This document shows, piece after piece, positions 24,533 through 34,108 of a stretch of DNA of 43,760 nt. The stretch covers positions 1-43,760 of the forward strand of contig CAINWZ010000018.1 of assembly GCA_903854725.1 (NCBI GenBank), in the 5' to 3' direction. Position 1 is the first letter of the stretch. Every line of letters begins with the position of its first letter. This DNA is from an uncultured Bacteroidota bacterium (GTDB lineage: Bacteria; Bacteroidota; Bacteroidia; Chitinophagales; Chitinophagaceae). The notes under the pieces were generated by a model, which saw nothing but the letters and a program-made list of their open reading frames with translations, was not told the DNA's origin and searched no databases. The translations under genes and the position numbers were made by a program.

Positions 24533-26008
24533 ATGGGCAAGCCAACTGGATTTAAAGAATTTACGAGAGAACTCCCTTCGAAACTTGCAGTTACGGAGCG
24601 AAAAAAGAATTATAAAGAGTTTGTTTCTTTATTGCCTGAGCAAAAATTAAATGAACAATCGGCACGTTGTATGAATTGCGGTGTACCCTTTTGTCATAAT
24701 GGATGTCCTTTAGGAAATATTATTCCCGAATTTAATGATGCAGTGTATCGCAAAGAATGGAAAGATGCTTATGAAATATTAATTTCTACTAATAATTTTC
24801 CAGAGTTTACAGGAAGAATTTGTCCGGCTCCCTGTGAGAGTGCTTGTGTATTAGGTATCAATCAACCCGCAGTAACCATTGAAGAAATAGAAAAACATAT
24901 TATTGAAATTGCCTTTGAAAAAGGATTTGTAAAACCGCGTAAGCCAAAAGTAAGGTCTGGTAAAAAAGTAGCTGTGATTGGCTCTGGCCCAGCAGGCTTG
25001 GCCACTGCAGCTCAATTAAACTATGCCGGCCATGAGGTTACAGTGTATGAGCGCGATCCAAAACCAGGCGGCTTGTTGCGTTTTGGTATCCCCGATTTCA
25101 AATTAGAAAAAACAGTTATTGAACGACGTATTGCATTATTAGAAGAAGAGGGTGTTCAATTTATTTGCAATGCCTATGTGGGGGTGAATATAAGAGTCAA
25201 CGATATTATGCGCGATTACCATGCCGTTGTTTTAGCAGGAGGTTCTACTATTCCAAGAGATTTAACTATTCCTGGTAGAAATTTAAAAGGCGTGCATTAT
25301 GCAATGGAATTTTTAAAGCAACAAAATAAAAGAGTAAGCGAAATTGCCATAGAAGAAGAACCCTTACTAGCCAATTCCAAAAATGTAGTTGTTATTGGAG
25401 GTGGAGATACAGGAAGTGATTGTGTGGGCACTTCGAATAGACATAAAGCTACATCGGTTACGCAATTTGAATTATTACCAAAGCCTCCTGAAACTAGAGC
25501 AGATTATATGCCTTGGCCTACCTACCCTATGTTATTAAAAACAACTACTTCACATGAAGAAGGTGCAGATAGAATTTGGGCAGTTGCTACCAAAGCCTTT
25601 ATTGGTGACGAAAAAGGAAATTTGAAAGCCTTACAAATTGTAGATTTAGAATGGAGTAATAGTGCAGATGGCAGACCTTCTAAATTTATTGAAAAAGCAG
25701 ACAGCCTGCGTGAGATTCCATGCGAACTTGCATTATTAGCAATGGGCTTCTTACATCCAGACCCCATCGGAATTATTGATGAGTTAGGCGTTGAATTGGA
25801 TGAAAGAGGAAATGTAAAAGCAACAGAACAACAATATCAAACAAATATTGCTAAAGTATTTACGGCTGGTGATATGCGCAGAGGGCAATCATTAGTTGTA
25901 TGGGCTATCAGCGAAGGCCGAGAGTGTGCCCGTAAAGTAGATATATTCCTAACAGGATCCTCATTATTAGAATCTAAGGATAGTAGCCTGTTTTTTCAGC
26001 AGGGATAA
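24533..26008 (+). CDS. gltD: Glutamate synthase small subunit
   Basis: 491 residues. The N-terminal cysteine-rich 4Fe-4S part shows CMNCGVPFCHNGCPLGNIIP and GRICPAPCESACVLGIN. The FAD Rossmann motif GSGPAGLATAAQL is near 150-160, and the NAD(P)-binding motif GGGDTGSDC is near 290. The C-terminal FTAGDMRRGQSLVVWAISEGR closes the FAD site. It delivers electrons from NAD(P)H to GltB. It lies 64 bp after gltB, probably in the same operon. Confidence 0.97.
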   Translation: MGKPTGFKEFTRELPSKLAVTERKKNYKEFVSLLPEQKLNEQSARCMNCGVPFCHNGCPLGNIIPEFNDAVYRKEWKDAYEILISTNNFPEFTGRICPAPCESACVLGINQPAVTIEEIEKHIIEIAFEKGFVKPRKPKVRSGKKVAVIGSGPAGLATAAQLNYAGHEVTVYERDPKPGGLLRFGIPDFKLEKTVIERRIALLEEEGVQFICNAYVGVNIRVNDIMRDYHAVVLAGGSTIPRDLTIPGRNLKGVHYAMEFLKQQNKRVSEIAIEEEPLLANSKNVVVIGGGDTGSDCVGTSNRHKATSVTQFELLPKPPETRADYMPWPTYPMLLKTTTSHEEGADRIWAVATKAFIGDEKGNLKALQIVDLEWSNSADGRPSKFIEKADSLREIPCELALLAMGFLHPDPIGIIDELGVELDERGNVKATEQQYQTNIAKVFTAGDMRRGQSLVVWAISEGRECARKVDIFLTGSSLLESKDSSLFFQQG

Positions 26009-26232
26009 ATTCAATAATTATTCAACTTTTTTTCCACAGTTATCTTTTTCTTTAATTCATTAATATTGTCTACAATCCAATACCATTATGGATTTAGCCT
26101 ATTTTTCATGTTTTTCACATTATATTATAAATATTTATATATTAATATTATATCTATAATTATACATTATTTATGTATTTTTAGGCAATAATAATTACAT
26201 TAATTTATTTTATAATACCAAACAATTAATTC
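26009..26232. other. Very AT-rich gap between gltD and amt
   Basis: 224 bp, with a stretch at about 26100-26230 that is nearly all A and T. It probably holds the amt promoter, but I could not pick a single reliable TAnnTTTG element. No ORF or strong hairpin is seen. Confidence 0.4.
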
Positions 26233-27591
26233 ATGAAAAACCAAGTTGTACAAAAATTCGCACCCTTTATTGTTTTATTAATGGTAGCCATACTCGCTTT
26301 ATTCGTACCCCAACTTCCTAGCTTTCAGGGAGATGCCACTACCTATAATGGTGCCGATATTGCCTGGATCTTGGTAGCAACTGCACTCGTATTTATTATG
26401 ACTCCTGGCTTGGCCTTCTTTTATGGGGGTATGGTGCATCGCAAGAATATCATTTCTACGATGATTAAAAGTATTGTCTCTGCTGGTATCGTCTCCGTGA
26501 TATGGGTAAGTTTTGGTTATAGCTTAAGTTTTGGCGAAAGCTTACATGGTATCATTGGCAATCCAATGACGCATTTATTCTTTAAAGGGGTTGTAAATGG
26601 CGCCCCTTCTTTACAAGGTGGTACTGCAATGACCATACCTTTATTATTATTTGCGCTATTCCAATTAATGTTTGCTATTATTACTCCAGGCCTGGTAGTA
26701 GGTGCTGTTGCAGAACGTATCAAATTCACATCATATATTTTATTCATTGTATTGTTTATCATTTTTGTGTATGCCCCATTAGCGCATTGGTCTTGGCATC
26801 CAGAAGGATTTTTATTTAAAATGGGGGCCCTCGATTTTGCAGGTGGAACAGTTGTACATATAAGTGCAGGTTGTGCAGCCTTAGCGGGCGCCATTGTTTT
26901 AAAATCACGTCGTTCTAAATTAGAACAACAAGAAATTCCTCCAGCAAATATTCCTTATGTATTAATAGGCACTGGATTACTTTGGTTTGGTTGGTTTGGA
27001 TTTAATGCAGGTTCTGCATTAGGTGCAAATAACTTAGCCATCAATGCTTTCGCCACAACTAATACAGCTGCTGCTGCAGCAGGTTTAGCATGGATGTTCT
27101 TTGATGTGATGAAAGGAAGAAAACCTTCTGTACTAGGATTTTGCATTGGTGCTGTAGTTGGCTTAGTAGCCATTACCCCTGCTGCTGGTTTTGTAGGCAT
27201 CCCTCAAAGTATATTTATTGGAATGATTGCTGCCATTATTTCAAATGTGGCTAGTCATGTATTTAAATTATCTAGAGTGGACGATACATTAGATGTATTC
27301 CCCTGTCATGGTATTGGCGGAATGGTGGGCATGTTAATGACTGGAATATTTGCTTCTAAAGGTGTGAATGCAGGTGGAAATGACGGTTTATTTTATGGCA
27401 ACCCCACCTTTTTCTTCACTCAATTAAAAGCAATGCTCATTGTAGTGGCATATAGCTTTACAGTATCTTATTTAATATTCAAATTGATAAGCATCATCAT
27501 GCCTTTACGTGTTACAGAAGAAGATGAAGAATTAGGATTAGATGCCACTCAGCATGATGAAAAATATGGTAGAAATCCCCTAAAGGCTTAG
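26233..27591 (+). CDS. amt: Ammonium transporter (Amt family)
   Basis: 452 residues with an N-terminal hydrophobic segment (about 11-30) and then about 11 membrane helices. Family motifs: TPGLAFFYGGMVHRKN, HWSWHPEGFLFKMGALDFAGGTVVHISAG with the first pore histidine, and DTLDVFPCHGIGGMVG with the second. It conducts ammonium into the cell. It follows the glutamate synthase genes, so uptake and assimilation are linked. No glnK/P-II gene is adjacent in this window, although amt-glnK pairing is widespread. A strong terminator follows. Confidence 0.96.
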   Translation: MKNQVVQKFAPFIVLLMVAILALFVPQLPSFQGDATTYNGADIAWILVATALVFIMTPGLAFFYGGMVHRKNIISTMIKSIVSAGIVSVIWVSFGYSLSFGESLHGIIGNPMTHLFFKGVVNGAPSLQGGTAMTIPLLLFALFQLMFAIITPGLVVGAVAERIKFTSYILFIVLFIIFVYAPLAHWSWHPEGFLFKMGALDFAGGTVVHISAGCAALAGAIVLKSRRSKLEQQEIPPANIPYVLIGTGLLWFGWFGFNAGSALGANNLAINAFATTNTAAAAAGLAWMFFDVMKGRKPSVLGFCIGAVVGLVAITPAAGFVGIPQSIFIGMIAAIISNVASHVFKLSRVDDTLDVFPCHGIGGMVGMLMTGIFASKGVNAGGNDGLFYGNPTFFFTQLKAMLIVVAYSFTVSYLIFKLISIIMPLRVTEEDEELGLDATQHDEKYGRNPLKA

Positions 27592-27628
27592 TTTCTAAGT
27601 GTTTTCTGGTTAATATAAAAGCAAGGTG

Positions 27629-27658
27629 AAGGCCCGAATGAAATTTCGGGCCTTTTTT
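27629..27658 (+). terminator. Rho-independent terminator after amt
   Basis: AAGGCCCGAA at 27629-27638 and TTCGGGCCTT at 27645-27654 form a 10-bp GC-rich stem with a 6-base loop, followed by a T-run to 27658. It ends the gltBD-amt region 17 bp before the plsC start. Confidence 0.92.
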
Positions 27659-27675
27659 ATTATATTAGTGCTCAC

Positions 27676-28437
27676 ATGAAAATAATACTTAAAGTCCTAC
27701 AGCTTATTTACTGCCTCTATGCCATTGTTTTATTTGCAACACTTACCATCCTTTCAGTGACTGCAATGTTTTTGGTACTACCCTTTGGAAAAGACAAATT
27801 GAGCGATAACGTATATATAATATGTCGCTACTGGGGTAAAATTTTATATTTTTTCATGGGCATACGACATTCCGAAATTTTTGAAGCCCCCCACGATTTT
27901 AACAGCCCACATGTTTTTGTTGGAAATCATAATTCTTATATGGATATCCCTTCCATCGTGCAACTAAAACATCAACCTATCAGGCCCTTGGCTAAATTTG
28001 AGTCTTCAAAAATTCCATTGTTTGGATTAATATATCGCCATGCAGTAGTCATGGTAGACAGAAGCGACCCCGAGAAAAGAGCACAAAGCCTTCGAAACTT
28101 AAAAGCTGCCCTAGAAAAACATATTTCCATTTTTATATTCCCAGAAGGCACTTTTAGTATGACAGAAGCCTACCCCTTAAAAACTTTTTTTAATGGTGCC
28201 TTTAAATTGGCCATTGAAATGAATATACCTATTCAGCCGGTATTGTTAGTAGATTCCATTGACAGAATGCACTTTAGTAGTATTTTTTCACTTACCCCAG
28301 GAAAACACAGAGTCATTTATTTAGAAACAGTACAGGTAAGCGATTATACTTTAGATCAAATGGATGAATTAAAAGACCGTGTTTTCAAACAAATGGAAGA
28401 AGGAATGAGAAGATATAGAAAGTATCCAAATTCATAG
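27676..28437 (+). CDS. plsC: 1-acyl-sn-glycerol-3-phosphate acyltransferase
   Basis: 253 residues. N-terminal membrane helix (about 5-35). The HX4D catalytic motif is HNSYMD (His85-Asp90), and the second block FPEGTFS is near 155, which binds the phosphate of the acceptor. It makes phosphatidic acid at the inner membrane. It heads the plsC-priA-murB run directly after the amt terminator; priA starts 22 bp later. Confidence 0.92.
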   Translation: MKIILKVLQLIYCLYAIVLFATLTILSVTAMFLVLPFGKDKLSDNVYIICRYWGKILYFFMGIRHSEIFEAPHDFNSPHVFVGNHNSYMDIPSIVQLKHQPIRPLAKFESSKIPLFGLIYRHAVVMVDRSDPEKRAQSLRNLKAALEKHISIFIFPEGTFSMTEAYPLKTFFNGAFKLAIEMNIPIQPVLLVDSIDRMHFSSIFSLTPGKHRVIYLETVQVSDYTLDQMDELKDRVFKQMEEGMRRYRKYPNS

Positions 28438-28459
28438 CGTATTTTTGCAATCCTATATC

Positions 28460-30913
28460 ATGTACGCAGAAATAATCATACCCTTAGCGCTCCCTAAAAA
28501 TTATACATGGATGATTCCTGCATCGATGCAGGAAGAAATTGCTATAGGCATGCGTGTAGAAGTAATGTTAGGAGCCAATAAAAGATACGCGGGTATTGTT
28601 AAAAAGATAACCGAAAAAGCACCCGATGCTTTTACGCCCAAACCCATTTTATCTATTTTAGATGACGCGCCTATTGTTTATGAACATCAATTGGCTTTAT
28701 GGGAATGGATGGCAGCTTATTATATGTGTACCGAAGGTGAAGTCATGCAAGCAGCTATTCCTAGCCATTTAAAAATATCTAGTGAAAGTGTATTTGTGTT
28801 AAATGATTTACAGGAACAAGATGATAATAACATACAAAACATCAAAAACTTAAGTGATGCCGAATATATTATTTCAGAAGCCTTAGAAATTAAAAAAACA
28901 TTAACCTTATTAGAGATTCAGAAACTACTTGATAAGAAATCGGTATATCCTGTTATTAATAAACTTATACAAAAAGGTATTTGTTTTGTACAAGAAAATA
29001 TGAAGGATAAATATACAAGCAAAGTTGAAATATTTTTAACACTTCACCCCTCTTATAAAAACGAAGCCTCCTTAGAAAAGCTACTCAACGAATGGACAAG
29101 AGCCCCTAAACAATTAGATTTATTATTGGCTTTTTTACACTTCGAAAAAACGGAAGGTTTTGTACAGCAAAAATCTATTTTAGATAAAGCCAATGCTACT
29201 CATGCTCAACTAAAAGCATTAATTGAGAAAGGAATACTAGTAGCTGAAAAAAGAAAAATTGATCGCCTAGCCACTGATGCAAATAAGGGCAATAGTTCGC
29301 TGCATTCGCTTTCCCAAAAACAACAAGCTGCATTAGATTCCGTAAAAACTCAACTACTAAACCATCCAGTGGGTTTATTACATGGAATAACAGGCAGTGG
29401 AAAAACACAAATTTATGTAGCGCTCATTAACGAAGTGATACAAGAAAATAAGCAAGCATTATATATGCTTCCAGAAATTGCACTTACGGCTCAAATGATT
29501 AGACGGTTGAAACAATACTTTGGGGGATCTATTGCTATTTATCATTCTAAATTTAATCCCAATGAAAGAGTTGAAATTTGGAACAAAGTAAAATCGGGTG
29601 AAATTAAAATTGTATTAGGTGCTCGTTCTGCGCTTTTCTTGCCCTATAAAAACCTTTCGCTGATTGTTATTGACGAAGAACATGACCCCTCTTACAAACA
29701 ACAAGAGCCGGCGCCAAGATACCAAGCAAGAGATACCGCTATTTACTATGCCAATCAATTACAAGCAAAGGTAGTTTTAGGTTCAGCGACTCCTTCTGTT
29801 GAAACTTATTTTAATGCGCTGTCCAAGAAATTTGGCTATACTTATCTTGATGAAAGATTTAGCACAGGAGCACTACCTCGTATTGAATTAATTGATACTA
29901 AAAAACAACCGGCAGGTACTGCTATATTAACACCTCAGCTATTGGCTTCCATTTCAAAAACAATTGCCAATAAAAAACAAGTAATCTTATTTCAAAATAG
30001 AAGAGGCTATGCCCCCTATTTGATTTGTGAAACCTGTGGATGGATACCTCATTGTGAACATTGTGACGTAACGCTCACGTACCATAAAGCCAAGAACCTG
30101 CTTTCCTGTCATTATTGTGGCGCTTCCTACCCCATTGTAAATACTTGTAAAGCTTGTGGCAAACAAAATTTTAAACAAAAAAGTTTTGGTACCGAACAAA
30201 TTGAAGAAAAATTAAATCAAGTACTTCCTGGTGTAATTGTGGCAAGAATGGACTTAGACAATGTAAAAGGGAAAAACGAGCATGATCAATTGATTCAAAA
30301 ATTTGAACAAAAACAAATTGATATATTAGTAGGCACCCAAATGGTTGTAAAAGGACTTGATTTTGAGAATGTAGATTTAGTAGGCATTGTGGATGCAGAT
30401 AGCTTACTCAACTTTAATCATTACAGAGTGAATGAACGTGCTTTTCAAATGATGGAGCAAGTAAGTGGAAGAGCAGGCAGGAAAAATGACAATGGCACTG
30501 TCATTATTCAAGTGAGTCAATTACAACACCCCATTGTTCAATTGGTACAACAACATGATTACTTTGGATTTTATAATTTTGAAATTCAAAACAGAAAGCA
30601 TTTTGCCTATCCCCCTTTTAGCCGACTCATGAGTTTGCTTTTCAAACACAAAGAAAATAATATTGCAGAAGAAGCTGCTAATCATTTCTTACATTCCCTA
30701 ACACCCGAAATTCAAAAAACGGTATTAGGCCCTGCACAACCCATTGTAAATAGAGTGCGTAATAAATATATTTGGGAACTGGCCATCAAGATTTCAAAGC
30801 AACCACAACAATTACAACTTGCTAAAAAACAATTGTTGCATTATATTCGTTTACTGCAGGTTCACCCTCGTTATAAATCGGTAAACATCATTATAGATAT
30901 TGACCCTAATTAA
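28460..30913 (+). CDS. priA: Primosomal replication protein N' (PriA helicase)
   Basis: About 817 residues from the ATG at 28460 (MYAEIIIPLALPKNYTW). A TTG five codons earlier gives a poorer start. The N-terminal 3'-DNA-binding domain is followed by the helicase core with Walker A HGITGSGKTQIY and Walker B VIDEEHDPSYKQ. The zinc-binding insert carries four CxxC pairs (CETCGWIPHCEHC, CHYCG, CKACG). The helicase C-terminal part includes VGTQMVVKGLDFENV and SGRAGRKND. It restarts collapsed replication forks. murB follows 4 bp after the stop. Confidence 0.97.
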   Translation: MYAEIIIPLALPKNYTWMIPASMQEEIAIGMRVEVMLGANKRYAGIVKKITEKAPDAFTPKPILSILDDAPIVYEHQLALWEWMAAYYMCTEGEVMQAAIPSHLKISSESVFVLNDLQEQDDNNIQNIKNLSDAEYIISEALEIKKTLTLLEIQKLLDKKSVYPVINKLIQKGICFVQENMKDKYTSKVEIFLTLHPSYKNEASLEKLLNEWTRAPKQLDLLLAFLHFEKTEGFVQQKSILDKANATHAQLKALIEKGILVAEKRKIDRLATDANKGNSSLHSLSQKQQAALDSVKTQLLNHPVGLLHGITGSGKTQIYVALINEVIQENKQALYMLPEIALTAQMIRRLKQYFGGSIAIYHSKFNPNERVEIWNKVKSGEIKIVLGARSALFLPYKNLSLIVIDEEHDPSYKQQEPAPRYQARDTAIYYANQLQAKVVLGSATPSVETYFNALSKKFGYTYLDERFSTGALPRIELIDTKKQPAGTAILTPQLLASISKTIANKKQVILFQNRRGYAPYLICETCGWIPHCEHCDVTLTYHKAKNLLSCHYCGASYPIVNTCKACGKQNFKQKSFGTEQIEEKLNQVLPGVIVARMDLDNVKGKNEHDQLIQKFEQKQIDILVGTQMVVKGLDFENVDLVGIVDADSLLNFNHYRVNERAFQMMEQVSGRAGRKNDNGTVIIQVSQLQHPIVQLVQQHDYFGFYNFEIQNRKHFAYPPFSRLMSLLFKHKENNIAEEAANHFLHSLTPEIQKTVLGPAQPIVNRVRNKYIWELAIKISKQPQQLQLAKKQLLHYIRLLQVHPRYKSVNIIIDIDPN

Positions 30914-30917
30914 TACT

Positions 30918-31931
30918 ATGCCAATAGCCGAAAATATATCTCTTCAAGCGCTGCATACTTTTGGATGCAACGAAAAAGCACAGTATTTTAATACCATTCA
31001 GTCCATAGAAGACATTGCCACCCATATTCAATGGGCAAAAGAAAAAAAACTACCCTATCTTATCCTAGGGGCAGGAAGTAATTTGCTTTTTACTAAAACT
31101 TTCGAAGGTCTTGTATTAAAGATGGAAATAATGGGTATTAAAAAAGTGCAAGAAACTGCCTCTGAAGTATTTTTATCGGTGGGGGCTGGCGAAAATTGGC
31201 ATCACTTTGTAAGTTACTGTGTTCATAAAGGTTGGGGTGGCGTAGAAAATTTAAGCCTCATTCCTGGAACTGTAGGTGCTGCCCCTATTCAAAATATTGG
31301 AGCGTATGGAGTGGAAGCAAAGGATTGTATTGAATCGGTAACTGCCTACGATACTACTATGTCTAGCTTTGTTACTCTTACCAATAGCCATTGCCTTTTT
31401 GGTTATAGATCAAGTCTATTTAAGCATGAAAAAAATAGGTATATAATTACATCCGTTCAGTTTATTTTACAAAAGCAACCCATTTTTAGAACCGAGTATG
31501 GTGCTATTAAAGAAGTATTACACCAAAAAAATAATAAACAACCAAGTGTTGAAGCTATTTCTAATGCAGTAATTCAAATTAGAACCGAGAAATTACCCGA
31601 CCCGAAAAAAATAGGTAACGCGGGTAGCTTTTTTAAAAATCCCACCATTAGCAAGTCCGAGTTTGAAAATTTGATTGCCTTATTCCCAAAAATAATTGCT
31701 TTCCCTATTTCTGACGAACTTTATAAAATTGCTGCAGGTTGGCTTATTGAAACATGCGGATGGAAAGGTCTTCAAAAAGGAAATGTAGGCTGTTACGAAA
31801 AACAATCTTTAGTGATTGTTAATTATAATCATGCAACAGGTAAAGAAATTTATGATTTCTCAGAGGAAATTATTCAATCTGTTCAATCTAAATTCAATAT
31901 CCTACTAGAAAGAGAAGTGGTTGTTTATTAA
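30918..31931 (+). CDS. murB: UDP-N-acetylenolpyruvoylglucosamine reductase
   Basis: 337 residues from the ATG at 30918, 4 bp after priA. An upstream TTG start would overlap priA. FAD-binding motifs are LGAGSNLLF and SLIPGTVGAAPIQNIGAYGVE. The catalytic serine lies in NAGSFFKNP and is followed by AAGWLIETCGWKG. Length and motifs fit the E. coli-type MurB. It reduces enolpyruvyl-UDP-GlcNAc to UDP-MurNAc in peptidoglycan synthesis. Its stop overlaps the stop of the convergent OmpA gene by 4 bp. Confidence 0.95.
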   Translation: MPIAENISLQALHTFGCNEKAQYFNTIQSIEDIATHIQWAKEKKLPYLILGAGSNLLFTKTFEGLVLKMEIMGIKKVQETASEVFLSVGAGENWHHFVSYCVHKGWGGVENLSLIPGTVGAAPIQNIGAYGVEAKDCIESVTAYDTTMSSFVTLTNSHCLFGYRSSLFKHEKNRYIITSVQFILQKQPIFRTEYGAIKEVLHQKNNKQPSVEAISNAVIQIRTEKLPDPKKIGNAGSFFKNPTISKSEFENLIALFPKIIAFPISDELYKIAAGWLIETCGWKGLQKGNVGCYEKQSLVIVNYNHATGKEIYDFSEEIIQSVQSKFNILLEREVVVY

Positions 31932-33217
31932 TAAATCACTTCCACATCTACTCTTCTATTTTGCGATCTACCCTTCATAGTTTTATTATCTCCTACTGGC
32001 TTAGTATCTGCAAAACCTTTTTGCGTCATTCTGCTTGCATCAACTCCTTTTTTCACTAAATAACTACTTACAGCCGTTGCCCTTAGTAAAGATAGTTTTT
32101 CATTTATTTTAAAGGTTCCAGTATTGTCGGTATGCCCAGTTATTGACAAAGTAATAGATCTATTGTTTTGCATGATTACAGCCAAAGTATCTAATGCTAA
32201 ATAAGCTTTTTTTGTGACCATTACTTTACCAGACTCAAACTTTAAATTAGATGCAATTTCATTAATCATTGGTTGCAAATCGGCACAGCCATGATTGCCA
32301 AAAACACCTGCTATAGTAGGGCATTTATCTTCTTCATCATTCACTCCATCTTTATCGGTATCTGGAATAGGACACCCCCCATATCTTGACAAACCACTTC
32401 TATCGGGGCACTTATCCATTTCGTCATTGATGCCATCTTTATCCGCATCTGGGATAGGACAACCTTTATATTTTACAGTGCCCGCTTGTGTTGGACATTT
32501 ATCATTTTCATCATTTACCCCATCATCATCTGCATCAGGTACCGGACAGCCGTGGTATTTAACCAATCCAGATGAATTTGGGCAATCATCATCAGATCCT
32601 TTCACACCGTCATTGTCACCATCTAAAACTACTGGTGCATCAGGTATCATCACTGGCTTCTTCTCTCTTAATTTCAAAGGCAAAGTGTAACTGATCGAAT
32701 GATTATAATGTGTTTTAGTGAGGGCTGAAACTTCAGCTCTATACGTACTTATAATATTAATAAAAGATCCTTGACTAGCTTTAATTTGTAACCCCAGGCC
32801 TATAGGGGCATAAGCCGTATAATATGAATTTTTAATAGAAGCTACACCCAACCCAGCAGTAACAAAGGGCACCAACTTGTTTTCATCTGTCAAAAATTTA
32901 TAATTAACATTTGCATCTAAGGCAGTATACATTTCATTTGATTTTGCAATACCAATTTTAGAGGCTGCATAAAAAGGATATTTCAAACTTGTAAAATCCA
33001 AATTCATCATAAAATCAACATGTTCAGTGATTCCTTTAAAATATTGTATGCCACCTTGTAAAGCTGTTTCACTTGCCTTGTCGGTACTCGCAGTTTTTTT
33101 AAAATTAAATAAGCCCAATTTAAAAGCAATAGAAGGCGTTTTAATACTTGGTGTATCTTGCGCCATCGCGTTTACATAAAAGGCAAATGCCAATAATGTG
33201 ATTATAAATTTTTTCAT
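31928..33217 (-). CDS. OmpA-family outer membrane protein with thrombospondin type 3 repeats
   Basis: 429 residues. Signal peptide at about 1-19 (cleavage after NAMA). N-terminal beta-barrel-like part (about 25-185). Four calcium-binding TSP3-type repeats rich in DxDxDG and CP (199-311). C-terminal OmpA peptidoglycan-binding domain (about 318-429) with ITGHTDNTG and KGRSQNRRVDVEV. It anchors the outer membrane to peptidoglycan. It is the first gene left of the rlpA-like gene on the same strand, with a 51-bp gap. Confidence 0.95.
   Translation of the reverse strand: MKKFIITLLAFAFYVNAMAQDTPSIKTPSIAFKLGLFNFKKTASTDKASETALQGGIQYFKGITEHVDFMMNLDFTSLKYPFYAASKIGIAKSNEMYTALDANVNYKFLTDENKLVPFVTAGLGVASIKNSYYTAYAPIGLGLQIKASQGSFINIISTYRAEVSALTKTHYNHSISYTLPLKLREKKPVMIPDAPVVLDGDNDGVKGSDDDCPNSSGLVKYHGCPVPDADDDGVNDENDKCPTQAGTVKYKGCPIPDADKDGINDEMDKCPDRSGLSRYGGCPIPDTDKDGVNDEEDKCPTIAGVFGNHGCADLQPMINEIASNLKFESGKVMVTKKAYLALDTLAVIMQNNRSITLSITGHTDNTGTFKINEKLSLLRATAVSSYLVKKGVDASRMTQKGFADTKPVGDNKTMKGRSQNRRVDVEVIY
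32285..32623 (-). repeat. Tandem TSP3 repeats inside the OmpA gene
   Basis: Four protein-level repeats of about 28 residues, each with the pattern DxDxDGVxDxxDxCP...G...GCPxPD. The DNA of the units is visibly similar. They form a calcium-stabilised rigid stalk between the barrel and the OmpA domain. Confidence 0.85.
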
Positions 33218-33268
33218 GCTTAATGGATGATTAATTAAAGGTAAAATTAAGATTTATACTTGTATAAT

Positions 33269-33754
33269 TTACTGCTTTTTAGGGTTGATTTTTGAATTAC
33301 CCACGGCATCTAATGCAACCTTCACAATACCTTTTGAACTTAAATGCAGCTTTTTAGCAGCCACTGAACTTAAATCTACCACCCTACCCATTCTTAACAT
33401 ATCTGGGTGCATTCGATCGTTAATTCTTACTAGTACACTATGCCCATTTCTCATATTTGTTACACGAACCAATGTATTCAACTTGTATAAATTACAGGCT
33501 GCTGTATACTTATTGTTTTTAAATATCTCCCCTGTAGCCGTCAATGTTCCATCAAGTTTGGGACTATAAAAACTTGCTATTCCTGTAATGTGATTTAATT
33601 CTATTTTAATGCGATGTGTATCGATTTTTTTATGATACTTCCTAACCGCCGCACTATCCAAATAATTAATAGTGGTTAAACTGGTAGGATAAATTTTTTG
33701 AGAGAAAATGAGTTGGGGGAATACTAAAAATAAAAACAGCAATTTAATATTCAT
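33269..33754 (-). CDS. RlpA-like double-psi beta-barrel protein
   Basis: 161 residues from the ATG at 33754, which begins a clear signal peptide (MNIKLLFLFLVFPQLIFS). A longer start at 33778 would put eight residues in front. The DPBB domain (about 55-150) shows GIASFYSPKLDGTLTATGE, VRVTNMRNGHSVLVRINDRM and GRVVDLSSVAAKKL. The aspartate of INDRM matches the active-site Asp of RlpA lytic transglycosylases. The usual His in the AAHxxLP block is Cys here (TAACNLYKLNT). There is no SPOR domain. It probably acts on or binds peptidoglycan; catalysis is uncertain. Confidence 0.87.
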   Translation of the reverse strand: MNIKLLFLFLVFPQLIFSQKIYPTSLTTINYLDSAAVRKYHKKIDTHRIKIELNHITGIASFYSPKLDGTLTATGEIFKNNKYTAACNLYKLNTLVRVTNMRNGHSVLVRINDRMHPDMLRMGRVVDLSSVAAKKLHLSSKGIVKVALDAVGNSKINPKKQ

Positions 33755-33794
33755 AGAGTATACTTTAGCTAAAGCCATTGGCTTTAGGGTAATT

Positions 33795-34103
33795 TTAGGG
33801 TAGTATAATAACTTCCACTACGCTATCTATATTTAAAGCACCATAAATATGTGGGAATAATTCATCTAAATCATGCGCCAATTCAAATAAAACAGGCCTT
33901 TGCACTTTTGACTTATCAATTTTTAGATTCACTAACCCTGTTTGATTTTTATAAAAACGATCCAACACACCTGGCACTTGTTTTTCTATAGAACAATGTA
34001 TAAAACCTTCCTTGAGATAATTTACAGGAGTATACTCATTTTTTGCTTTCGCTTCTTCCCACTCTTTCAAAGTAGTTACGTGGTATATATATTCGCTTTC
34101 CAT
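33795..34103 (-). CDS. DUF952 family protein
   Basis: 102 residues covering the whole DUF952 domain: IYHVTTLKEWEEAK at the start, then EGFIHCSIEKQVPGVLDRFY, LFELAHDLDELFPHIYGALN and a short C-terminal strand. The fold resembles ADP-ribosyltransferase-like domains, but the biochemical role is unknown. It lies 5 bp after aroC and 40 bp before the rlpA-like gene on the same strand, so it may be co-transcribed with the aro genes. Confidence 0.87.
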   Translation of the reverse strand: MESEYIYHVTTLKEWEEAKAKNEYTPVNYLKEGFIHCSIEKQVPGVLDRFYKNQTGLVNLKIDKSKVQRPVLFELAHDLDELFPHIYGALNIDSVVEVIILP

Positions 34104-34108
34104 AAATA

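Noticed and set aside
26025..26150. TTTTCCACA next to a very AT-rich stretch as a replication origin
   Set aside because: Only one imperfect DnaA-box-like sequence and no cluster, dnaA or dnaN gene nearby; more likely the amt promoter region.
32295..32690. 131-codon ORF on the plus strand inside the OmpA gene
   Set aside because: It is the mirror of the TSP3 repeats; its repetitive sequence comes from the antisense of those repeats.
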